Positions 1 to 9,758 of a stretch of 64,000 nt of DNA are shown here, one piece after another. The notes under the pieces are model-generated. The model did not search any database and was not told the origin of the DNA. It saw only the letters and a list, made by a program, of their open reading frames with translations. The stretch is taken from positions 2,243,001 through 2,307,000 of the forward strand of contig NZ_CP029254.1 in NCBI RefSeq assembly GCF_003122365.1, in the 5' to 3' direction. The position numbers and the translations under genes are program-made. Position 1 is the stretch's first letter. Each line of letters begins with the position of its first letter. The DNA comes from Streptomyces spongiicola (lineage in GTDB: Bacteria; Actinomycetota; Actinomycetes; Streptomycetales; Streptomycetaceae).

Positions 1-1551
1 GGTGTAGCGGCGGGCGTTGTCGATGTTCACCGCGGCGCGGGCGACCAGTTCCTCGGCGAGCGACACGTCGTCGCCGTCGAAGGGCTCCGGTTTCCCGGAG
101 CGCCAGAACGTGGCGACGCCCATCGTCACGCCGCGGGCGCGCAGCGGGACGGAGATCATGGAGTGGATGCCGTAGTCGACGAGCCTGCGGGCGCGGGCCG
201 GTTCCTGTGCCTGCCATCCGGAGAAGGCGGGCAGGTCGGCCTCGAGGATGGTCTTGCCCCTGGCGTACGCGACGGCCTGGGGGGTGGTGCTGACGAAGTG
301 GATCAGCCGGCCCGAGGGGTAGAGCGGGGTGTCGGCCCGGACGCCGGTAAAGGCGACACGGCGCATGTCGGTGCCGGACTCCGCGGGTTCGTCCCCGCTG
401 AGCACGGGGTCGGAGAGGTCCACGGTGACGAAGTCGGCGAACCGGGGGACGGCGAAGTCGGCCAGCTCCTGCGAGGTGCGGACCACGTCGAGGGTGGTAC
501 CGATCCGCATGCCGGCGTCGTAGACGAGCCGCAGCCGGCCCTGCACGGTGTCGGCGCGGCCGCTGAGGGCCCGGAGTTCGGTGGTGTCCCGCAGGGTGGT
601 GACGGCGCCGCAGCAGGGGCCCGAGCCGTCCGGCGGGGGACTCATGGCGCGCTGGTTCACGGCGACCAGCTGGTGCTCGATGACGTGCACCTCGTCGCTG
701 GCGGGGCGGCCGGACTCCAGCAGCCGGGTGATCTCGGGATCCATGGCGATGTCGCGGACGAGGCGTCCCTGGGCGTCCGGGGGCAGCTCGAGCAGGCGTC
801 GTGCCTCGTCGTTGACGAGCACCAGCCGGCCGTCCTCGTCGACGATCAGCACGCCCTCCCGCACGGCGTGCAGGACCGCGTCGCGGTGCTCGTACATCCT
901 GGTCATCTCGGCGGGACCCAGGCCGTGGGTCTGGTGCCGCAGGCGCCTGCTGATCAGCGCGGCCCCGGAGGTGGCGACGGCCATGGCGAAGGCGGCCGCA
1001 CCGAGCAGCACGGGAAGCTGGTCCCGGGCTGCCGTGCCGGCCCGCTCGACGGTGATGCCGGCGGCCACGAGCCCCAGCACCTCGCCGTCCTCGCCGGTCA
1101 CGGGCGCGACACTGCGGATCGAGGGGCCGAGGATGCCGGCGAAGTCCTCGGTCACCCTGTCGCCGGCCGCCGCCGGGCCGATGGTGCCGAGGTATCTGCT
1201 GTCGATCATCTCGGGGTCCGGGTGCGTGTGCAGGGTGCCGTCCGGGGCCATCACCACGAGGAAGTCGACGTCCGAGGACGCCCTCGCGGTCTCCGTCATG
1301 TCCTGCAGTGCCGTGCTCGGGTCGGGGCCGCGCAGGGCCTCCCTGACGCCCGGCGCGGTCGCGTACGTCTCGGCGACGGCGACCGACCGGTTGCGCGCCT
1401 CCCGCTCCCCGCCCGACCGGGCCTGCACGAGCAGGGCGGCGACGGCAGCGGCGACGAGCAGCAAAGCGACCGTCACCTGCAGGACGAACACCTGACTGGC
1501 GACGGTGCGCGTGCTCATCGTCGAGCGGAGGCGGCCGAAGAGTCCGGCCAT
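1..1551 (-). CDS. Membrane PAS/GAF sensor, probable SpoIIE-type phosphatase (partial)
   Basis: The gene runs leftward and leaves the window at its C-terminal side, so 517 residues are visible. They contain an N-terminal membrane segment (about residues 20-42), an extracytoplasmic sensor loop of single-Cache style (about 60-150), a second membrane segment (about 155-180), a PAS domain (about 200-300) and a GAF domain (about 330-517). The last visible residues (AAVNIDNARRYT) match the GAF/phosphatase junction of the SpoIIE phosphatase at 51581-54328. From that family architecture I infer that a PP2C-type Ser/Thr phosphatase, perhaps with an anti-sigma kinase-like ATPase, follows outside the window. 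ATG at 1551 is the chosen start; GTG at 1566 and ATG at 1518 are in frame. The GAG-like bases sit very close to the ATG, so the start is uncertain. Likely role: switching an anti-sigma/anti-anti-sigma pathway in response to an external ligand. Confidence 0.8.
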   Translation of the reverse strand, partial: MAGLFGRLRSTMSTRTVASQVFVLQVTVALLLVAAAVAALLVQARSGGEREARNRSVAVAETYATAPGVREALRGPDPSTALQDMTETARASSDVDFLVVMAPDGTLHTHPDPEMIDSRYLGTIGPAAAGDRVTEDFAGILGPSIRSVAPVTGEDGEVLGLVAAGITVERAGTAARDQLPVLLGAAAFAMAVATSGAALISRRLRHQTHGLGPAEMTRMYEHRDAVLHAVREGVLIVDEDGRLVLVNDEARRLLELPPDAQGRLVRDIAMDPEITRLLESGRPASDEVHVIEHQLVAVNQRAMSPPPDGSGPCCGAVTTLRDTTELRALSGRADTVQGRLRLVYDAGMRIGTTLDVVRTSQELADFAVPRFADFVTVDLSDPVLSGDEPAESGTDMRRVAFTGVRADTPLYPSGRLIHFVSTTPQAVAYARGKTILEADLPAFSGWQAQEPARARRLVDYGIHSMISVPLRARGVTMGVATFWRSGKPEPFDGDDVSLAEELVARAAVNIDNARRYT

Positions 1552-2054
1552 GCTCCTATCTAACACCGGGCGGCTACGGCGGGCGACCGCTTCGGGACAA
1601 CCGGAGGAGCGGAGGTGGAACCGCGGAGGGCCCGCGGAAGAACCGAGGGGAAGCCGCGGATGAGCCGCGGAGGAGCCCTGAAGCGGCCGCGGAGGCCGTC
1701 GGGAAGGGCAGGTGGGACCCCCGGGCCGCCGGGGGTCCCGGGCGGCCTGGCCGGATACCGCGGGTACACCGCGGTGCACCGCGGTGCACCCGCGTTGCAC
1801 CGCGACGGCGCCCCGTCCCGCGCCCCGTCCCCGCGTGCCGTCCCCGCGTGCCGTCCCGCCCCGTGGCGGGAGCGGCTCCCTCACAGCAGGGCCGGCGGTC
1901 CCCCGGCCGCCGCCACCCGCTCTCCCGGCCGGACGGCGGCGGCCGCCGGTTCGCGACCGCCCCCTGTCAGATCCGGCGCCCTCCCCGCTCCGCTCCGGGC
2001 CCCCGGTCCGCTCCGGGCCCCCGTCTCCCCCGGGCCCGTCCCCCCGGGCCCGAC
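1552..2054. other. Intergenic region with no gene
   Basis: No open frame here has convincing coding character. It holds the hairpin at 1759-1794 and two copies of an 18-bp unit (about 1989-2023, period 18) just downstream of the alpha-mannosidase stop. Both flanking genes run leftward, so it should contain the 3' end of the glycan operon and the promoter of the edge gene, which I could not pinpoint. Confidence 0.5.
1759..1794 (-). terminator. Candidate terminator of the glycan operon
   Basis: Inverted repeat with 16-bp arms (1759-1774 and 1779-1794), one A-C mismatch and a 4-base loop. It lies about 260 bp beyond the stop of the leftward GH38 gene. There is no U-run, as is usual for Streptomyces terminators. 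Confidence 0.45.
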
Positions 2055-5000
2055 TCAGGCCCTGGTCAGCCGCAGCGTCACGAGTTCGAACGGGCGGAGG
2101 GCCAGGGACACCGCGTCGCCGGTGCGCTCCATCGCGCTGCCCTGGGCCAGCGGACGCTCGAGCAGGTCCGTCGCCACCGCTGCGGCGAGCGGGAAGCCCG
2201 CCGTCAGCGTCGCGCGGGCGCGCCCGCCCCGGGACTCGTGGAAGCGGACCACCACGTCGCCGCTTCCGTCGTCCGCGAGCTTGACCGCGGTCACCACCAC
2301 GGCGTCGTCGTCCACCTCGACCAGTGGTGCGACGCCGGTGTCCGCACCCGTCACCCGCCGCTCCGGGAGGTTCACGCGGTACCCCTCGCGTACCGCGTCG
2401 CCGATCGCCGCGCCCGGCGCGAGAGCGTGCCGGAAGCGGTGGACGCCCTGGTCGGTCTGCGGATCGGGGAAGCGCGGGGCGCGCAGCAGGGACGCCCTGA
2501 GCGTGGTCGTCGTACCGGAGTCGGCGGCACGGACGGTGCGGGTCACGTCGTGGCCGTACGTGGAGTCGTTGACCAGCGCGACGCCCCAGTCGGGCTCGCC
2601 GATGTGGACGAAGCGGTGGTTGCAGGCCTCGAACTTGGCCGCCTCCCAGCTGGTGTTGGTGTGCGTCGCGCGGTGGAAGTGGCCGAACTGGGTCTCGGAG
2701 GCGTAGCGCTCGGCGTGCACGTCGAGCGGGAAGGCCAGCTTGAGGAACTTCTCGGTCTCGTGCCAGTCGACCTCGGTGTCGATGTCGAGCCGCTTGGCGC
2801 CCGGGGCGAGCGACAGCACCTGGGTCACCCTGGACGACCCGAAGGAGCGCACGATCCGCACCGCGGCCACGCCGGCGCCCTCCTCCACGCCGGTGCCGTC
2901 CTCCACGCCTGCGCTCCCCTGCCCTCCGGCGGGCTCCACCAGGTCGGCCTCGACCAGGTCCGTGCCGGTGTTGCGGTAGAACTCGTCCACGTCCCAGGCG
3001 TCCCACATGTTCGGGAAGTCGGGGTGCAGCTGGAGCAGGTTGGCGGCGGCACCGGGCGCGACCGCCTCGCGTTCGGCGCCGACGTCGTACGCCGAGACGA
3101 CGAGGCCGCGTTCGTCGACCTCCACCCTGAGCAGCCCGTTGCCGAGGACGTACCCGCCGCCCTCGCGCGGCCGCAGGTGCGCCGCGGCGCCGCCGGTCGG
3201 CCGGGCGGCGCCGCCCGCCGGGACGCCGTGCCGGGCGTGCGGAGCCGGGTTGAAGACGAGTTCGGCGGTTCCGTCCCCGGCGAGTGCCCGCTGGGCGGCG
3301 TCGACGACGGCGTTCAGCTCGTCGGCGACCGCCGCGTACGTCTTCTCGGCCTCGCGGTGCACCCAGGCGATGGACGAGCCGGGGAGGATGTCGTGGAACT
3401 GGTGCAGCAGCACCGTCTTCCAGATCCGGTCCAGCTGCTCGTACGGGTAGCGGAACCCGGTCCGCACCGCTGCCGTCGCGGCCCACAGCTCGGCCTCGCG
3501 CAGCAGGTGCTCGGAGCGGCGGTTGCCCTGCTTGGTCCTCGCCTGGCTGGTGAGCGTGGCCCGGTGCAGTTCGAGGTACAGCTCCCCGACCCACACCGGC
3601 GGATCGGCGTACTCGGCCTCGGCCTTGGTGAAGAACGCCTCCGGGGTCTCCCAGACCACCGTCGCCGCGCCCTCCAGGTCCCGCATCCGGGCCGCCTTGG
3701 CCACCATCTCCCGGGTGGTGCCGCCTCCTCCGTCGCCCCAGCCGGTCGGCGCCAGCGAGTGACGGGCGACCCCCTTGTCCTTGAAGTTCCTCGCGGCGTG
3801 CGCGATCTCGCTGCCCTTCATGGAGCAGTTGTAGGTGTCCACCGGCGGGAAGTGGGTGAGGATCCGGGTCCCGTCGATGCCCTCCCACCGGAAGGTGTGG
3901 TGGGGGAACCTGTTCGTCTGCGACCACGAGATCTTCTGGGTGAGCAGCCACTTGGAGCCGGCCGCCTTGATGATCTGGGGCAGTCCCGCGGCGAACCCGA
4001 AGGTGTCGGGGAGCCAGGCCTCGTCGTTCTCGATGCCGAACTCGTCCAGGAAGAACCGCTTGCCGTGCACGAACTGACGGGCCATCGCCTCCGAGCCGGG
4101 CATGTTGGTGTCGGACTCGACCCACATGCCGCCCGCCGGCACGAACCGGCCGTCGGCGACGGCCTGCTTCACCCTGGCCCACACCTCGGGCCGGTGCTCC
4201 TTGACCCAGGCCCACTGCTGCGCCTGCGACATGGCGAAGACGAAGTCCGGTTCGTCCTCCAGCAGGGCCGTCATGTTGGAGGTGGTGCGGGCGACCTTGC
4301 GTACGGTCTCCCGGAGCGGCCACAGCCAGGCGGAGTCGATGTGCGCGTGCCCGACGGCGCTGATGCGGTGCGCCGAGGGCTCGGCGGGGGTGGCCAGCAC
4401 CTGCTCCAGGCAGGCCCGGGCGGCGGCGGCCGTGCCGGGCACGTCCTGGAGGTCGACGGCGTCCAGGGCCCGGCCCACCGCCCGCAGGATCTCGGAGCGC
4501 CGGGCGGATTCCGCCGGGAGTTCCGGCATCAGCTCGCCCAGCACCTCGAGGTCCATCACCAGCTGCCAGACGCTCTCCTCGAAGACGGCGAGGTCCATCC
4601 GGGCCAACCGGTACTGCGGCTCGCTGCCCGCGGTCTCCTTGTCGCCCAGCGGGGTGGGGAGGAAGGGGTGGTAGTCGAGGATGACCGGGTTGGACGCCGC
4701 CTCGATGTGCAGCCGCACCTCCTCGCCGCCCTCGGCGGGCGCCCCGATCCGGACCCACTGGTTGCGGGGGTTCAGCCCCTTCACCGGGGTGCCGTCGGGC
4801 CGGTAGACGAGCCCTTCGCACTGGAACCCCGGCATGTTCTCGTCGAAGCCGAGGTCGAGGACCGCCTCGACGGTCCGGCCCGCCCATTCCTCGGGGACGG
4901 TCCCGGTGACCCGGAACCAGCTGGTCCCCCACGGCGCGCCCCATCTCGTGCCGACCGTGATCGGCGTCGGGTCGGCGGCCAGGCCCTCCGCGACCGGTAC

Positions 5001-5126
5001 GGGCTCGCCCGGGGCGTTCCACACGGCCACGTCCAGCGGGACGGACGCGGAGTACACGGCGGGTCGGATGCGCTCGTCGAGGACGCGCTTGAGTCGGGCC
5101 TCGACCAGGCTGCGGTCGTCATGCAT
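2055..5126 (-). CDS. Alpha-mannosidase, glycoside hydrolase family 38
   Basis: 1023 residues. The central GH38 catalytic domain has the zinc-site HAHID motif (H260, H262, D264) and the nucleophile motif WLPDTFG (D374). The beta-rich C-terminal half is typical of the family. There is no signal peptide, so it should act in the cytoplasm. GH38 enzymes are zinc-dependent retaining hydrolases that remove alpha-mannose from mannosides and N-glycans. It is the last gene of a leftward operon, 45 bp after the GH85 gene. GGAG lies 9 bases before the ATG. In context I infer that it trims alpha-mannose residues from imported oligomannose glycans released by the GH85 enzyme. Linkage preference cannot be read from the sequence. 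Confidence 0.93.
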   Translation of the reverse strand: MHDDRSLVEARLKRVLDERIRPAVYSASVPLDVAVWNAPGEPVPVAEGLAADPTPITVGTRWGAPWGTSWFRVTGTVPEEWAGRTVEAVLDLGFDENMPGFQCEGLVYRPDGTPVKGLNPRNQWVRIGAPAEGGEEVRLHIEAASNPVILDYHPFLPTPLGDKETAGSEPQYRLARMDLAVFEESVWQLVMDLEVLGELMPELPAESARRSEILRAVGRALDAVDLQDVPGTAAAARACLEQVLATPAEPSAHRISAVGHAHIDSAWLWPLRETVRKVARTTSNMTALLEDEPDFVFAMSQAQQWAWVKEHRPEVWARVKQAVADGRFVPAGGMWVESDTNMPGSEAMARQFVHGKRFFLDEFGIENDEAWLPDTFGFAAGLPQIIKAAGSKWLLTQKISWSQTNRFPHHTFRWEGIDGTRILTHFPPVDTYNCSMKGSEIAHAARNFKDKGVARHSLAPTGWGDGGGGTTREMVAKAARMRDLEGAATVVWETPEAFFTKAEAEYADPPVWVGELYLELHRATLTSQARTKQGNRRSEHLLREAELWAATAAVRTGFRYPYEQLDRIWKTVLLHQFHDILPGSSIAWVHREAEKTYAAVADELNAVVDAAQRALAGDGTAELVFNPAPHARHGVPAGGAARPTGGAAAHLRPREGGGYVLGNGLLRVEVDERGLVVSAYDVGAEREAVAPGAAANLLQLHPDFPNMWDAWDVDEFYRNTGTDLVEADLVEPAGGQGSAGVEDGTGVEEGAGVAAVRIVRSFGSSRVTQVLSLAPGAKRLDIDTEVDWHETEKFLKLAFPLDVHAERYASETQFGHFHRATHTNTSWEAAKFEACNHRFVHIGEPDWGVALVNDSTYGHDVTRTVRAADSGTTTTLRASLLRAPRFPDPQTDQGVHRFRHALAPGAAIGDAVREGYRVNLPERRVTGADTGVAPLVEVDDDAVVVTAVKLADDGSGDVVVRFHESRGGRARATLTAGFPLAAAVATDLLERPLAQGSAMERTGDAVSLALRPFELVTLRLTRA

Positions 5127-5171
5127 GGGGTTCTGCTCCGTAAGGGGTCGGGGTGCGGGGGGTGCGGGCCG

Positions 5172-7232
5172 TCACCAGGGGTGGACGGCGGAGGCGGCCG
5201 CGGAGGCCGTGTAGAGCTCGCCGACGGCGCGGACCTCGATGCGCAGGGCCGGTTCGCCCGGCTCCGGGCGCAGCCCGGGGACGTGGTACGCGGTCTGGCA
5301 GGTGCCGCCGAGGAAGCGCCTGGTGCCGTCGGGGAGGACGCGGTGCAGTTCGTAGTGGCGCAGGGGGCCGGGTGCCGCGGTCCAGCGCAGCCGCAGCCCG
5401 GTGCCCTCGTCGGTGGTGGCGCTGCCGGTGACGAGGAGCCGGGTCGGGGAGGCGGGCGATTCCGTTTCGGTCCGCACCGCCAGTCCGCCGAGCCGGTAGG
5501 CCACGGCGCCGTCGCCGGTGAGCCGGACCCCGAGGCCGCGCAGCTCGCCCGAGAGGCCGTTCAGCCGCAGGGTCGCGGTCGTCCAGCCGCTGCCGCCGGG
5601 CAGGGTCCCGGCGGGCACGTAGGTGTACGGGACCGGGTCGCCGGGCTGGTCCGGCTCCCGGGTGGCGACGGCGAGTTCGACGGTGACGGGGCCCTCGTCC
5701 GCCCGGTGGGCCAGCTCGACGACGGTGCCGGGGCCGAGCGGCAGCCGGGTCGCGTACAGCTCGACCGTCACCGGCGCGTCGAGCGGGCCGGCGACCAGGA
5801 CGCTGCTGCCGCCGCGCCAGGCGTCGGCGAAGTCGAAGGAGACGGCCGGGCGGCGGCCTTCGGTCCGTACGACCCATCGGCGGCCCGGCAGCCGGTCCTG
5901 GAGGCCGAGGTGGTTCCACTCGCTGCCGGAGGTGACGGTGCCGTCCTCGTACCAGCGCAGTCCGTGGCCGGTGTTGAAGGTGGTGGCGAACGGCAGTCCG
6001 GTGACGGTGGAGCGGTCGGCGACGGCGGTCGCCGGGGCGCGCCATCCGCCGTCGCCGTCCGGGACGGACGGGTCGAGCGACTGCCCGGTCCAGAAGCGGT
6101 CGTCGGCGGCGTGGAACTGGCCCGGGGTATGCCCGGCGGGGAGGTGGTTGCGGGTCCACTCGGGGCGGTAGAAGCCGTAGGAGACGACGTGGTCCCCGTC
6201 GCGGGGGATGATCGCGTCCCAGTCGACGGTCTTGTTCCAGCCGTTCGCCTCGACGTCGACCCCGGCCCACAACTCGTAGCGGCTGCGACCGAGCGCGGCC
6301 GCGCGGGTCGCGGAGGACGCGAGCCGGGACGGTGTCCAGCGGAAGTCCACGAACATCGAGTCGGCGGTCCGGAAGAAGTCCTGGTTCCGCTCGTTGAGCG
6401 CGCCCTGCCAGGACACCGCGCCGCCGGCCGTCATCGCGTCGTACCAGGTGACGCGCAGCCCGGCGGAGTCGCCGCGCGCCTTGAGGTCCCGCACGAAGGC
6501 GAGCATCTCGGCGCCGAGGGCCGCGTCGCCGCCCTCCGTCTCCGCGTTGACGAACCAGCCGTCGAAGCCGTGGGCCGTGGCGACCTCGACCAGCTTCGCG
6601 GCGAGGGGGAAGCGGCCCAGGGAGTCGCGCCGCACCAGGTCGCGGGTCCACCGCAGGTCGCCGCCCCAGTGCACGGGCGGCAGGAACACGGTGCCGAGGA
6701 CGGGGACGCCGTTGCGGTGGGCGGCGTCCACGACGGGAGCGTTCGGGGCCAGGATCAGGCCCTCCCCCGCCGAGCCGCCCCAGAAGACGAGTTCGTCGAG
6801 GTACGCCCAGTGCGTCAGCGCGTAGTGGTCGGCGGTCGGCGCGCCCTGGGAGGGGTTGCCGGAGGTGTGCCCGAAGGAGACCAGCGACTGGACGCGGGCC
6901 TGGCCGGTGCGTGCGGTGCGGTTCGGCGGGACGGGTGTGAAGCGCTCGGCCAGCGGCACGGCCGCGGTGTTGAAGGGCAGGTCCGGGTCGTCCTCGGCCC
7001 GCCAGGTGCCGAGGCTGCGCCAGGTGACGCCCTCGCCGGGGGTCCCGGCGGGCAGCGAGTCGGGGAACCAGTAGGAGGCGTACGGCCGGAGGTCCCCGGT
7101 CGCCGCGGCCTCGGCGGTGCCGCCGGCGAGCGGCGCGGCGGCGGCCCGCCCCGGGGGGAGGAGGGCGGCCGCGGCACCCGCCATTCCCGCGATGACCACG
7201 CTGCGGCGGCGGGGGGCGATGGGCTGGGTCAT
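5172..7232 (-). CDS. Secreted endo-beta-N-acetylglucosaminidase, GH85
   Basis: 686 residues with a Tat-type signal (RRRSVVIAG followed by an alanine-rich core, cleavage near AAA at about residue 33), so it is exported folded. The GH85 barrel carries GFDGWFVNAETEG at 222-234, with the family's Asn (N229) and catalytic Glu (E231). GH85 enzymes cut the N,N'-diacetylchitobiose core of N-glycans, leaving one GlcNAc on the protein. Beta-sandwich modules follow the barrel. At 686 residues it is shorter than many multi-domain GH85 enzymes. GGAG lies 6 bases before the ATG. Its neighbours (sugar importer, GH38, GH5-type enzyme) fit extracellular release of the glycan followed by uptake. Confidence 0.9.
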   Translation of the reverse strand: MTQPIAPRRRSVVIAGMAGAAAALLPPGRAAAAPLAGGTAEAAATGDLRPYASYWFPDSLPAGTPGEGVTWRSLGTWRAEDDPDLPFNTAAVPLAERFTPVPPNRTARTGQARVQSLVSFGHTSGNPSQGAPTADHYALTHWAYLDELVFWGGSAGEGLILAPNAPVVDAAHRNGVPVLGTVFLPPVHWGGDLRWTRDLVRRDSLGRFPLAAKLVEVATAHGFDGWFVNAETEGGDAALGAEMLAFVRDLKARGDSAGLRVTWYDAMTAGGAVSWQGALNERNQDFFRTADSMFVDFRWTPSRLASSATRAAALGRSRYELWAGVDVEANGWNKTVDWDAIIPRDGDHVVSYGFYRPEWTRNHLPAGHTPGQFHAADDRFWTGQSLDPSVPDGDGGWRAPATAVADRSTVTGLPFATTFNTGHGLRWYEDGTVTSGSEWNHLGLQDRLPGRRWVVRTEGRRPAVSFDFADAWRGGSSVLVAGPLDAPVTVELYATRLPLGPGTVVELAHRADEGPVTVELAVATREPDQPGDPVPYTYVPAGTLPGGSGWTTATLRLNGLSGELRGLGVRLTGDGAVAYRLGGLAVRTETESPASPTRLLVTGSATTDEGTGLRLRWTAAPGPLRHYELHRVLPDGTRRFLGGTCQTAYHVPGLRPEPGEPALRIEVRAVGELYTASAAASAVHPW

Positions 7233-7515
7233 GGTGTGCTCCGTGTCGGTGGTCGGCGAGGGACGGTGCGGTGCGGGAGTGGTCTCTCCGCTGCGGGCGG
7301 GACGGTCAGGGGCGGTACGGGCAGGTGCCGGGCCAGGGTAGGTCCCGTGGCCCGAAGCCCGTGGCCGGGCGTCCGGCCCGGCCGGTGCCCCGGGGCGGTA
7401 CCGGAGCGGCCCGGGACGGTACCGGAGCGGCCCGGGGCGCGGGCCGTCCCGACTGCCGGCGCCGGTCGGGCCGGTCGCCGGTGGGGCCGGTCGGCGGTCG
7501 GGCCGGTCGGGTGCG
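7233..7515. repeat. GC-rich repetitive spacer between the GH5-type and GH85 genes
   Basis: A 283-bp gap inside the leftward glycan operon. It contains two adjacent copies of a roughly 22-bp unit built on GGTACCGGAGCGGCC (about 7396-7440) and several GGGCCGGTCG-type repeats (7470-7512). No gene and no clear promoter or operator is visible. It is the largest gap in an otherwise tightly spaced operon. Confidence 0.4.
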
Positions 7516-8766
7516 TCATCGGACCTCGTCCGGGGTGACCACCTCGGTGATGCCCCGGGCGGCGAGGTGCCCGGGGTCGTCGGCCCGTCCTGCCAGGACG
7601 GCGGCCGGCCGGGCCCCGTCCGCGGTGAGCCGGGCGAACGCCTCGAAGACGGCGCCGCCCGGCGCGCAGACCGAGCGGCGCGGGGCGGTGGCCTCGTCGC
7701 CCGCGTCGACGACGAGCGCCGTGGTCCGGGGGGCCGGCCGGTGCGGGCGCTCCCGCTGCCCGCGGACGGCGCGGGCGATGGCCCGCCCGATCGGCTTGAC
7801 CTCCCGGTCGCTGGTCATCAGGCCCAGGCCGTACTCGAGTTCGGGGAAGTCCGCCAGTGAGCGCGACACGTCGTGCGAGCACCACCAGGTGACGCCCCAC
7901 AGGTCCTCGCAGTCGAGGACGTTGGCGACGGTCGCCTCGGTGAAGGCGGCCGCGTGCTCGGCGGGGACCAGCGGTGCGGGCGCGCCGACCTCCTGCAGCC
8001 ACACCGGGCGGTGCGGCTCGTCCGCCCACGCCTTGGAGAGTTCGACGAGGTACGCGGCGTGGTGCTCGGTCGCCGTGCCGGTGCGGCCGTGGCGCTGGGC
8101 CGTGCCGTTGAAGACCCAGGAGTGCACGGCGGTGACGGCGCCCAGCCGGGCCGAGTGCGCGGGGGTGAACGGCTGGTCGTCCTGGTACCAGGCGGCGTCG
8201 TACTCGGCGTGCAGGTGCAGTCTGCCGGGCGCGCCCTCCTCGCAGGCGGCCAGCAGGGCGCCGAGCCAGTGCTCCGCCTGCGCCGGTGTGATCCGGTCGG
8301 GGTCGGGGTGCGGTCCGGCGGAGAACTGGTTGACCTCGTTGCCGACGGTCATGCCGATGAAGTTGGGCCGGTCGGCGAGGGCCTGGGCGAGGGTGCGCAG
8401 ATACGCGGCCTGGCCCGCCACCACCTCGGGGTCCGTGAAGATGTTGCGGCGGTGCCAGGTCTGCGTCCACGACGGCAGGAAGTCGAAGCTCGACAGGTGC
8501 CCCTGGAGTCCGTCGACGTTGACGTCGAGCCCGCGTTCGGCGGCGGCGTCGGCGAGCTGGACGAGCTGTTCCACGGCCCGTGGGCGGATCAGGGTGCGGT
8601 TGGGCTGGAAGACCGGCCAGAGCGGGAAGACCCGGACGTGGTCGAGACCCAGTGCCGCGACGGAGTCCAGGTCGGCCCGTACGGCGTCGAGGTCGAAGTC
8701 GAGCCAGTGGTGGAACCAGCCCCGGCTCGGGGTGTAGTTGGCGCCGAAGCGCACGCGTGAGGACAT
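7516..8766 (-). CDS. GH5-type glycoside hydrolase, candidate beta-mannosidase of N-glycan core
   Basis: 416 residues, no signal peptide, a single TIM-barrel of GH5/clan-A type. The acid/base Glu is in TVGNEVNQF (E144) and the nucleophile Glu in VWLQEVG (E259). The sequence and context suggest the GH5_18 group, whose characterised bifidobacterial members cleave the beta-mannose-GlcNAc linkage of N-glycan cores; that subfamily assignment is inference. ATG at 8766 matches the family N-terminus and has GAGGAG 12 bases upstream. An earlier in-frame ATG at 8838 overlaps the permease stop (TGATG) and would add 24 residues. It would remove the last mannose after GH38 trimming. Confidence 0.75.
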   Translation of the reverse strand: MSSRVRFGANYTPSRGWFHHWLDFDLDAVRADLDSVAALGLDHVRVFPLWPVFQPNRTLIRPRAVEQLVQLADAAAERGLDVNVDGLQGHLSSFDFLPSWTQTWHRRNIFTDPEVVAGQAAYLRTLAQALADRPNFIGMTVGNEVNQFSAGPHPDPDRITPAQAEHWLGALLAACEEGAPGRLHLHAEYDAAWYQDDQPFTPAHSARLGAVTAVHSWVFNGTAQRHGRTGTATEHHAAYLVELSKAWADEPHRPVWLQEVGAPAPLVPAEHAAAFTEATVANVLDCEDLWGVTWWCSHDVSRSLADFPELEYGLGLMTSDREVKPIGRAIARAVRGQRERPHRPAPRTTALVVDAGDEATAPRRSVCAPGGAVFEAFARLTADGARPAAVLAGRADDPGHLAARGITEVVTPDEVR

Positions 8767-8837
8767 GGACGTCCGAGGCTCCTCGGAGGGTCGGGGAAGG
8801 CCCGCTTCTCCAGCGGACCCGTGGTGTTGACGGTGCA

Positions 8838-9758
8838 TCAGCCCTTGACGGCTCCCTCTCCCACGCCGCGGAAGAAGTAGCGCTGGAGGCAGGCGAACAG
8901 GACGACCAGCGGCAGTACGGCGATGATCGTGCCCGCCGCGACGAGGCGCTCGTCGTCGGCGAAGGTGCCGTGCAGGTAGTTGAGCCCGATGGTGAGGGTG
9001 AAGTTCTGGGGATCGCTGAGCACGATCAGCGGCCAGAGGAAGTCGTCCCAGGCGCCCATGAAGGAGAGGATGGCGACGACCGCCAGAGTGCCCTTGACCG
9101 AGGGCAGCGCGATCCGGACGAACCGCTGCCAGACGTTCGCGCCGTCGACGAACGCCGCCTCCTCCACCTCGTAGGGCAGGTTGAGGAAGGCGTTGCGCAT
9201 CAGCAGCACGTTCAGCGCGGAGATCGACAGCGGCAGCACCACGCCGGCGAGGGTGTCGTTGAGCCCGAGCCCGCGCATGGTCGTGAACAGGGCGATGATG
9301 ATGCCCTCGACGGGCACGAGCATCGCCAGGATGAACACGAGCGTGGCGGCCCGGCGGCCCCGGTAGCGCAGCCGGGCGAGGGCGTAGCCGGCGAGGGCGG
9401 CGCCCGCGCAGTTGGCCACGACGTTGACGACCGCGACGGTGAGCGAGTTGAGGGCGTAGTCCCACACGGGGATGGTCTCGGCGACGCGGACGTAGTTGTC
9501 GAACGTGGGCTGTTCGGGAAGGAAGGACGGCGGGGAGGCGAAGATGTCCTCGTGCGGCCCCTTGAGCGAGGTGGACAGCTGCCACAGGAACGGTCCGACG
9601 GTCAGTGCGAGGACCGCCAGCAGCAGCGCGTACCTCAGCGCGATCTCCCACCCGGGCATCCGGCGGCCGCTCCCGCGGCCGGTGTCCCGGCTCCGGCGCC
9701 GGCCCGGGGCGGCCGTGCCTTCCTCCCGCCGCTCCGCGCGGTCCCTGGGCCGGCTCAT
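8838..9758 (-). CDS. Sugar ABC transporter permease, MalG type
   Basis: 306 residues with six predicted membrane helices. The binding-protein-dependent transport EAA loop is EEAAFVDGANVWQRFVRIALP, a match to the EAA-x3-G motif that docks the ATPase. A charged N-terminal tail of about 40 residues precedes helix 1. The ATG at 9758 overlaps the stop of the partner permease (ATGA), which indicates translational coupling. With the other permease it forms the membrane channel of a CUT1 carbohydrate importer. No ATPase is encoded here. Streptomyces commonly power such importers with a shared MsiK-type ATPase encoded elsewhere, so that is the likely partner. Confidence 0.92.
   Translation of the reverse strand: MSRPRDRAERREEGTAAPGRRRSRDTGRGSGRRMPGWEIALRYALLLAVLALTVGPFLWQLSTSLKGPHEDIFASPPSFLPEQPTFDNYVRVAETIPVWDYALNSLTVAVVNVVANCAGAALAGYALARLRYRGRRAATLVFILAMLVPVEGIIIALFTTMRGLGLNDTLAGVVLPLSISALNVLLMRNAFLNLPYEVEEAAFVDGANVWQRFVRIALPSVKGTLAVVAILSFMGAWDDFLWPLIVLSDPQNFTLTIGLNYLHGTFADDERLVAAGTIIAVLPLVVLFACLQRYFFRGVGEGAVKG

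Noticed and set aside
163..1563. Plus-strand open frames of 466 and 315 codons
   Set aside because: They are antisense to the membrane sensor, whose minus-strand product has clear Cache, PAS and GAF features; the plus products are Arg/Gly/Ala-rich without domains.
5119..6651. Minus-strand frame of 510 codons overlapping the GH85 gene
   Set aside because: It overlaps the GH85 gene in another frame and gives an Arg-rich product; GH85 catalytic motifs are in the competing frame.
1848..7538. Open frame of 1896 codons on the plus strand
   Set aside because: It lies antisense to the GH38 and GH85 genes, has no family motif and is typical of third-position GC bias producing stop-free shadows.
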